Below are positions 6,672 to 11,073 of a stretch of DNA of 11,073 nucleotides, piece after piece (the stretch's first letter is position 1; each line of letters starts with the position of its first letter). The notes beneath the pieces are model-generated. The model worked only from the letters and a program-made list of their open reading frames with translations. It ran no database searches and was not told the DNA's origin. This DNA comes from Chloroflexota bacterium (lineage in GTDB: Bacteria > Chloroflexota > Dehalococcoidia > Lucifugimonadales > JADFKI01), in the NCBI GenBank assembly GCA_022565015.1, contig JADFKI010000104.1, positions 1-11,073 of the forward strand, in the 5' to 3' direction. The position numbers and the translations under genes were made by a program.

Positions 6672-7724
6672 TTAGAACTGCTTCAGGAACCGGATGTCGT
6701 TGGAGTAGAACAGGCGGATGTCCTCGATGCCGTACTTTAGCATGGCTATGCGCTCCGGCCCCATGCCGAAGGCGAAGCCCGTATAGATATGCGGGTCGTA
6801 GCCCACGCGCTCCAGCATCTTGGGGTGGACCATGCCCGCGCCCATGATCTCTATCCAGCCCGTCTCAGAGCAGATTCGACAACCTTTGCCCTCGCAGTTG
6901 AAGCAGTCGATGGACATATCCACGCCCGGCTCGACGAACGGGAAGTAGTCGCAGCGAAACCGGACCTTCCTGTCCTGTCCAAAAATGGCCCTGGCAAGCT
7001 CATAGAGCGTGCCCTTCAAATTTGCAAAGGTGATGCCCCTGTCCACGGCAAGGCCTTCTATCTGGTAGAAGTGCCACTCATGGGTGGCGTCCGTGGCCTC
7101 GTAGCGATAGCACTTACCCGGAACGACGACGCGTATGGGCGGCTTGCGACTCTCCATGATGCGGGCCTGCATGGGGGTCGTATGCGTTCGCAGGAGCATG
7201 GGCTGCTCGCCGTTCTCGTCGGTGTAGTCCACCCACAGCGTGTTCCACATGTCGCGGGCCGGGTGGTCTTTGGGTATGTTGGCCATCTCGAAGTTGTAGT
7301 GGTCCCACTCGACCTCCGGCCCCTCCACGATGTCGAAGCCCATGGACGTGAATACGTCACATATCTCTCGAATGACCCTTGTAGTGGGATGGAGCCCGCC
7401 CTGGGGTATGGGCCGGCCCGGGAGCGTAACGTCGATTGCCTCCGCGCCGGACCCCGCCACTTTTGACTGCTTCAGGGCCTGCTCGCGTTCCGATAGCCGC
7501 TCCTCCAGGGTCGACTTGAGTCGATTGGCCGCGGCTCCGACGACGCGCCGTTCCTCGACTTCCAGAGAGCCAAGACCTCTGAGCAGCCGGGTCAGCTCGC
7601 CGCGCCGTCCCAGGTAGGATATCCTCCACTCCTCGAGCTCTTCCTCTGTCCCTGCGGACTCCAGCCCTTTCACGGCTTTCGTCTCGAGCTCTTGGACCGT
7701 GTCGGGGCCTGGACTTTCTGCCAT
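6672..7724 (-). CDS. pheS: PheS, phenylalanyl-tRNA synthetase alpha subunit
   Basis: The 350-residue alpha chain carries the class II catalytic site that activates phenylalanine and transfers it to tRNA-Phe, in complex with PheT. An N-terminal coiled-coil arm (about 1-90, rich in Glu and Arg, with YLGRRGELTRLLRGLG) is followed by the catalytic domain: motif 2 GKCYRYEATDATHEWHFYQIEG (about 203-224, shown here as two joined parts GKCYRYEATD and ATHEWHFYQIEG) and motif 3 GFAFGMGPERIAMLKYG (316-332). A CxxC-x4-CxxC cluster (C274, C277, C282, C285), seen in many Gram-positive-type PheS proteins, may bind zinc. The frame is open to a TTG at 7766, but I place the start at the ATG at 7724: AAAGG lies 7 bases upstream, and the -10 box of the promoter covers the 7766 position. 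It leads the minus-strand gene run. Confidence 0.96.
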   Translation of the reverse strand: MAESPGPDTVQELETKAVKGLESAGTEEELEEWRISYLGRRGELTRLLRGLGSLEVEERRVVGAAANRLKSTLEERLSEREQALKQSKVAGSGAEAIDVTLPGRPIPQGGLHPTTRVIREICDVFTSMGFDIVEGPEVEWDHYNFEMANIPKDHPARDMWNTLWVDYTDENGEQPMLLRTHTTPMQARIMESRKPPIRVVVPGKCYRYEATDATHEWHFYQIEGLAVDRGITFANLKGTLYELARAIFGQDRKVRFRCDYFPFVEPGVDMSIDCFNCEGKGCRICSETGWIEIMGAGMVHPKMLERVGYDPHIYTGFAFGMGPERIAMLKYGIEDIRLFYSNDIRFLKQF

Positions 7725-7765
7725 CAAGTTGCCTTTCTGAGCGATTGTGAACAGGTGTTTGAACA

Positions 7766-7795
7766 ATTATAGGTTCCGGCTTCCGACAGGGTCAA
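7766..7795 (-). promoter_or_regulatory. Sigma-70-like promoter for pheS and the genes behind it
   Basis: On the minus strand TTGACC (7795-7790) and a perfect TATAAT (7771-7766) are separated by 18 bases. The expected transcript start near 7759 leaves a leader of about 35 bases before the pheS ATG at 7724, too short for a T-box or a leader-peptide attenuator. This supports the downstream ATG as the real start. Confidence 0.75.
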
Positions 7796-7830
7796 GGATG
7801 TCCGGCATCACGTCGTGGCCATGGTGCGGG

Positions 7831-7858
7831 CCTGAGGGCGGTCCGCCCTGTGCTCAGG
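7831..7858. repeat. Nested inverted repeat between the divergent promoters
   Basis: Outer arms CCTGAG (7831-7836) and CTCAGG (7853-7858) enclose a nearly adjacent palindrome GGGCGG-T-CCGCCC (7836-7848). The element lies midway between the pheS promoter and the comEA-like promoter, upstream of both -35 boxes. It has no T-run, so an intrinsic terminator is unlikely. It could be a regulator binding site or a DNA/RNA hairpin; I know of no matching operator. Confidence 0.45.
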
Positions 7859-7897
7859 GCCTTGTTGATGTCGGCTGCGGTATAAATGCGGCCCATG

Positions 7898-7926
7898 TTG
7901 ACAGGCTACGCCGCCGCGAATATATT
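7898..7926 (+). promoter_or_regulatory. Near-consensus sigma-70 promoter for the comEA-like gene
   Basis: A perfect TTGACA (7898-7903) is followed after exactly 17 bases by TATATT (7921-7926). The predicted transcript start near 7933 gives a leader of about 25 bases before the ATG at 7958. This is one of the best promoter matches in the window and is likely to drive the comEA-like gene and mscS together. Confidence 0.75.
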
Positions 7927-7957
7927 CTCGCTAACCAGGGTCCAATGATAGGCGACT

Positions 7958-8515
7958 ATGAAGACCATCACGCAATTAACAGCCGGCATAGCCACGGTAG
8001 CCGCCATCGCGGGCGGGATCTTTCTGCTCCTTCAAAGCGGTTCCGGCGGTGGCGTGCAGGTGATGTTGCCCACGCCGACGCCCGAGGTTGCGCAAGAGAT
8101 AAGGGTCTACATCAGCGGCGCCGTTCAGTCGCCCGGGGTCTACACCGTCCACGACGATGACAGGATGGTGGAGGTCGTTGCCGCGGCGGGGGGCGCCCTG
8201 CCGGACGCCGACCTCAGCGCCGTGAACCTGGCCGCTCGCGTTAAAGACGAAGACCATCTGCATGTGCCAAGGATTGGGGAGAGCCCTCGGGTTGGCGGCG
8301 ATGCCGCGTTTAGGACAACCGGAAGGATCGATATCAATTCGGCGGATGAGCAGCTGCTCCAGACCCTACGCGGCATCGGTGAGGTGAAGGCGAAGGCCAT
8401 CGTGCGTCATCGCCGCGAAAATGGAGAATTTGTCGACGTGGACGCGTTGCTTGATGTAAACGGCATAGGAGACGCTACCCTGGACTCGATTCGAGAGCTC
8501 ATAGAGGCGCGCTGA
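7958..8515 (+). CDS. ComEA-like protein: membrane anchor, SLBB and helix-hairpin-helix domains
   Basis: This 185-residue protein has one N-terminal membrane helix (about 7-25), a short Gly/Ser and Pro/Thr-rich linker, an SLBB domain (about 47-105, starting IRVYISGAVQSPGVYTV), a spacer, and a C-terminal double helix-hairpin-helix unit (about 123-184). The hairpins show LRGIGEVKAKAIVRHR and VNGIGDATLDSI, with the typical INSAD lead-in. This is the architecture of ComEA, the membrane-anchored receptor that binds incoming double-stranded DNA outside the membrane during natural transformation. comEC, the usual neighbour, is not seen; the next gene is an mscS homologue 37 bases away. The ribosome binding site is weak (GATAGGCG before the ATG). 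Domain assignment is secure; a role in DNA uptake is inferred from the family. Confidence 0.9.
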   Translation: MKTITQLTAGIATVAAIAGGIFLLLQSGSGGGVQVMLPTPTPEVAQEIRVYISGAVQSPGVYTVHDDDRMVEVVAAAGGALPDADLSAVNLAARVKDEDHLHVPRIGESPRVGGDAAFRTTGRIDINSADEQLLQTLRGIGEVKAKAIVRHRRENGEFVDVDALLDVNGIGDATLDSIRELIEAR

Positions 8516-8552
8516 CCGCAACTTTCACGGGCAAACCGCTGGAGGTGGTTGG

Positions 8553-9695
8553 ATGTTACCGGACATCATCACAGGCTCTGATTTTTGGGGCTCGTTGACG
8601 GCTGCCGCGATCTTTGCCGTTCTGTTGCTCGTGGCTGGTCTTGTCAACATCCTGTTTCGACTGGTGCTGAGGTACTGGGATAAAAGGGACCCGACCGGAC
8701 TCCGCATCAGGGTAATTCGCATCCTCAAAGGCCCGCTGGTGCTCTTTATCGCCACCGCCGGCCTGTTCATGGGCGTGCTGATGCTGACCGCGATCACGAC
8801 CGCCGGGTTCGAGCTTCTCGAAGGCCTGGAGGCGGGGATTCGCAAGGCCTGGCTCGCTGCGAGCATCGCCCAGGTAACTTACGTCATATATCGCCTGCTG
8901 GATGTGGTGCTCACCTGGTATATCACGCGAGTAGCATCTAAGACCGAGACCAAGTTGGACGACAGGCTGATCCCTCCGATCAAGCGTATACTTCCACTCG
9001 TCATCTATTCCCTCGGCACCCTGGCGATTCTAACGAGCCTGGGTATCCCCATAAGCCCGATATGGGCAGGCCTGGGCATCGGCGGCCTTGCGGTCGCGCT
9101 GGCGGTGCAGCCCACGCTGGCAAACTTCTTCGCCGGCACGTACGTGGTCACCGAGGGCGTGCTGAACATCGGCGACTACATCGAGCTGGACGGAGGGCCG
9201 GCGGGTTACGTCGTCGAGGTGGGCTGGCGAAGCACAAAGCTCCGGAGCATCTACAACAACCTGGTGATCATCCCCAACTCAAAGATGGCGGATAGCATCG
9301 TCACCAACTATTACAGCCCAACGCCCGCCATGAACGTTCTGGTCTACTGCGGCGTTTCCTACGATTCGGACCTGCAGCACGTGGAAGACGTCGTGCGCGA
9401 CGCCACGCAGAAGCTCGTAAATGAGTCTCCCCACGCCATCAAGGATGTCGTGCCATTCATCGGCTTCGAGGAGTTCGGCGACTCCAACATCACCTTCTGG
9501 GTATTTATTCAGGCCACGGACCGCACGGGCAGCTTCGTGCTGACCAGCGAGCTGGTCAAGGTCATTCATCGCAGGCTGAAGGACGAAGGCATCGAGATCA
9601 ACTACCCGGTGCGCAAGCTGGTCTTGCCGCCCTCCAACGGCATCGAGTCGGCAATCTCCCAGACCGCCCGGATGGCCAAATCCGAGGGCGACTAA
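8553..9695 (+). CDS. MscS-family small-conductance mechanosensitive channel
   Basis: The 380-residue protein is an inner-membrane channel of the MscS family, which opens under membrane tension to release solutes in osmotic downshock. Predicted membrane helices lie at about 12-40, 58-84, 101-125 and 145-163, and the pore-lining helix at about 168-195 carries the Gly/Ala-rich GLGIGGLAVALAVQPTLANF. The cytoplasmic beta domain follows with DYIELDGGPAGYVVEVGWRSTKLRS and IIPNSKMADSIVTNYYSP (each an established MscS signature, written as seen in part), then an alpha/beta C-terminal domain. It has more helices than E. coli MscS (three), fitting the larger subgroup. A strong GGAGGTGG precedes the ATG. 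It is 37 bases behind the comEA-like gene and probably shares its transcript; no functional link is evident. Ion selectivity cannot be judged. Confidence 0.93.
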   Translation: MLPDIITGSDFWGSLTAAAIFAVLLLVAGLVNILFRLVLRYWDKRDPTGLRIRVIRILKGPLVLFIATAGLFMGVLMLTAITTAGFELLEGLEAGIRKAWLAASIAQVTYVIYRLLDVVLTWYITRVASKTETKLDDRLIPPIKRILPLVIYSLGTLAILTSLGIPISPIWAGLGIGGLAVALAVQPTLANFFAGTYVVTEGVLNIGDYIELDGGPAGYVVEVGWRSTKLRSIYNNLVIIPNSKMADSIVTNYYSPTPAMNVLVYCGVSYDSDLQHVEDVVRDATQKLVNESPHAIKDVVPFIGFEEFGDSNITFWVFIQATDRTGSFVLTSELVKVIHRRLKDEGIEINYPVRKLVLPPSNGIESAISQTARMAKSEGD

Positions 9696-9769
9696 TGGGC
9701 GCGGCGTGACGGTTGATGAAGATGCGATAAATTACTGTCAAAGCATAACGGAATAAACTAATTTCGCAT

Positions 9770-9798
9770 TTGACAATGGGCAAAGGCAAATATACACT
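9770..9798 (+). promoter_or_regulatory. Candidate promoter before the membrane protein/ParA-like pair
   Basis: Within the AT-rich 150-base gap after mscS, a perfect TTGACA (9770-9775) is followed after 17 bases by TACACT (9793-9798), which matches four of six -10 positions. The predicted transcript start near 9805 leaves about 40 bases before the ATG at 9846. The rest of the gap (9696-9769) shows no clear hairpin terminator for mscS. Confidence 0.55.
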
Positions 9799-9845
9799 CT
9801 GGTTCCAACCAAAACGGACTCATTCTTAATATTGGTCTGCATTCC

Positions 9846-10208
9846 ATGGGTAGTTCCGGCACACAGCCTACGGGGCTTTCATTTAGTCCCCTCGCCATAT
9901 TTGAACGCCTGATAACGCTGTTTGCCAGAAAAGCGGGCAGTGATCCCACCCACGCTGCCATCGTTTTTTATCTAAGCTTGGCGATAGTCGTATCGGTGGT
10001 GGTTGTGGTCGCATTGAGCGCGACGGGAACTGTGCAAGTCCAGGCCACAGTGGTAATTGTCGGCGGCATGATATCTGTAGTCGTATTAGTTCTTGCCTTG
10101 ATGCTGTTCGGGGATAAACCTGTGCGTAACGCCGAGGCTCATAGGGGGCAGCTTCGCGACAAAAAATCTAAGTATGAAGAGGAGACGAGTAGGTCCAGGA
10201 ATGGTTGA
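9846..10208 (+). CDS. Small two-helix membrane protein of unknown family
   Basis: This 120-residue ORF has a short N-terminal soluble part (about 1-37), two strongly hydrophobic helices (about 39-60, with VVSVVVVVAL, and about 67-89, with VVLVLALMLFG), and a charged C-terminal tail of about 30 residues rich in Lys, Arg and Glu. With two helices the ends should lie on the same side of the membrane, probably the cytoplasm given the basic tail. I do not recognise the family. No clear Shine-Dalgarno precedes the ATG, the weakest point of the call. The stop overlaps the next gene's start by 8 bases (ATGGTTGA), so the two are probably translated together. A membrane anchor or partner for the downstream ATPase is the simplest reading, but it is inference. 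Confidence 0.75.
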   Translation: MGSSGTQPTGLSFSPLAIFERLITLFARKAGSDPTHAAIVFYLSLAIVVSVVVVVALSATGTVQVQATVVIVGGMISVVVLVLALMLFGDKPVRNAEAHRGQLRDKKSKYEEETSRSRNG

Positions 10209-11073
10209 AGGCGAAGCAGAGAGGCCGGAGCGAACAGAAGATTTCAAATTTCCACCAGTCATTTCCGTAGGTAGTGGAAAAGGCGGCGTGGGAAAAACAA
10301 TGTTGTCCGCAAATTTGGCTCGTGTTCTATCCTGGTCTGGCAAAAATGTTCTTCTTGTTGACCTCGATCTCTATAATCGTGGTGCGACTAGTCTGATTGC
10401 CGACGAGTTGATTGTGAATAGGCCTACCGTCTCGGGCCTGCTTGACAAATTTCAAGGGCAGGGCGAAGCGCTTGTTGACCCTAGTAGGCAGTCACTTGAA
10501 TGGATGCTTGGGAATCCGGAGCTCGTCCGAACCAAGGATTCAGATGGAGAACCGACGACGCTTTTCTTGCTTCCGAGCGCGCCGACGGGGAAGCTGGTCG
10601 ACTGGACTGAACATGACTTTACAGTCCCTCAGCTGAAGGCAATCCTAAAAGAAGCAGTGAGCGCACTTTCTAAAAAGTATGACATCGGGTGTGTCGTATT
10701 TGACTCTAGACCCGGTCCTGAGCCTCTTTTCCTATCTGTCGCCGGATTTTCTGATGAGATCATTCTTGTCACTGAGGCGGAACATGTGACTATGACTGGT
10801 ACATTCGTACTCTACAACTACCTTTACGAACAATATAAAAATGACGCTCAGGTTTTGCTCAACATCCATTTGGTATTGAACAGAATTCCTGATAAATACA
10901 GTTTGCGGATGATGGAGAAAATTTATCAGGAGGAGTTGTCTAGAAATCTGGGAAGTCGACCAATTCTGGCTTCAATTCCATTTGATCGCGAGATATTCCA
11001 GTCCTTCACCGAATTCAAGTTTGTCGTCGACTCGCTTCCAAAATCCAAGTTTGCGCGTCACGTCGCCGCTATG
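10201..11073 (+). CDS. ParA/MinD-type deviant Walker ATPase, C-terminus cut off
   Basis: The frame is open from the ATG at 10201 to the window end (291 residues, no stop reached). After about 20 charged residues comes the deviant Walker A GSGKGGVGKT (24-33) with the signature lysine K27 and K32, then the A' strand NVLLVDLDLYNRG (49-61) and a Walker B-like CVVFDSRPGPEP (164-175), followed by DEIILVTEAEHVT (185-197). These mark the SIMIBI class that includes ParA, MinD and related dimerising ATPases. The insert between A' and B (about 65-160) is longer than in plain MinD. The gene overlaps the small membrane protein by 8 bases and is AT-rich (22 G/C in the sampled line 10801-10860) compared with mscS. 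It has no visible ParB, MinC or MinE partner here. Positioning, partitioning, secretion, or a signalling role in a defence-like cluster are all possible; the subfamily is not recognised. Confidence 0.9.
   Translation, partial: MVEGEAERPERTEDFKFPPVISVGSGKGGVGKTMLSANLARVLSWSGKNVLLVDLDLYNRGATSLIADELIVNRPTVSGLLDKFQGQGEALVDPSRQSLEWMLGNPELVRTKDSDGEPTTLFLLPSAPTGKLVDWTEHDFTVPQLKAILKEAVSALSKKYDIGCVVFDSRPGPEPLFLSVAGFSDEIILVTEAEHVTMTGTFVLYNYLYEQYKNDAQVLLNIHLVLNRIPDKYSLRMMEKIYQEELSRNLGSRPILASIPFDREIFQSFTEFKFVVDSLPKSKFARHVAAM

Noticed and set aside
6864..6903. Cysteine cluster in PheS as a novel zinc insertion
   Set aside because: A CxxC-x4-CxxC element at this place is familiar from many Gram-positive-type PheS proteins, so it is not unusual.
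6789..7466. Long plus-strand open frame (225 codons) opposite pheS
   Set aside because: It is antisense to the conserved catalytic domain of PheS, with no supporting ribosome binding site or domain pattern. It is a shadow.
7725..7766. Extended PheS start at the TTG at 7766
   Set aside because: The TTG overlaps the TATAAT -10 box of the pheS promoter, so it would not be in the main transcript. The ATG at 7724 has AAAGG at the right distance.
7836..7862. Palindrome read as an intrinsic terminator
   Set aside because: There is no T-run on either strand after the stem, and it lies between divergent promoters where no gene ends.
7881..7887. TATAAAT as an additional plus-strand -10 box
   Set aside because: No acceptable -35 element occurs 16-18 bases upstream, while a near-consensus promoter lies just downstream at 7898-7926.

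Overview
The window is bacterial chromosome. It encodes bacterial-type PheS and PheT (PheT has an N-terminal tRNA-binding domain and a C-terminal FDX-ACB domain), a MoeA, a ComEA-like SLBB/helix-hairpin-helix protein and an MscS-type channel. The core genes are GC-rich (one 60-base pheT line, 4921-4980, counts 37 G/C). An environmental member of Chloroflexota (Dehalococcoidia/SAR202-like) would fit, but this is a weak guess and no marker here proves it.

From about 7.77 kb to the left edge everything reads on the minus strand: pheS, an AAA/ABC-type ATPase, a PIN-like ORF split by a frameshift, pheT, an MNT nucleotidyltransferase, a HEPN protein, moeA, and a partial unknown protein. A strong sigma-70-like promoter lies just before pheS. 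Gaps in the run are overlapping to about 100 bases, so long polycistronic transcription is plausible. The layout is unusual: the normally adjacent pheS and pheT are separated by an ATPase/PIN-like pair, and a second accessory pair (MNT/HEPN, a toxin-antitoxin architecture) sits directly behind pheT. The ATPase is visibly more AT-rich than its neighbours (23 G/C in the sampled line 5701-5760), which suggests insertion of a foreign cassette.

To the right, from 7.9 kb, genes read on the plus strand. A near-consensus promoter drives a comEA-like gene, followed closely by an mscS-like gene. After a 150-base gap with another promoter-like sequence comes an AT-rich pair: a small two-helix membrane protein whose end overlaps the start of a ParA/MinD-type deviant-Walker ATPase that runs off the right edge.

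The strongest candidates for something undescribed are (1) the ATPase + PIN-like pair between pheS and pheT, with a single-base frame change at a C7 run, and (2) the membrane protein + ParA/MinD-like pair at the right edge. The MNT/HEPN pair is a recognisable type, but the residue equivalent to the modified HEPN tyrosine is isoleucine. No tRNA, rRNA, CRISPR array or insertion sequence was seen.
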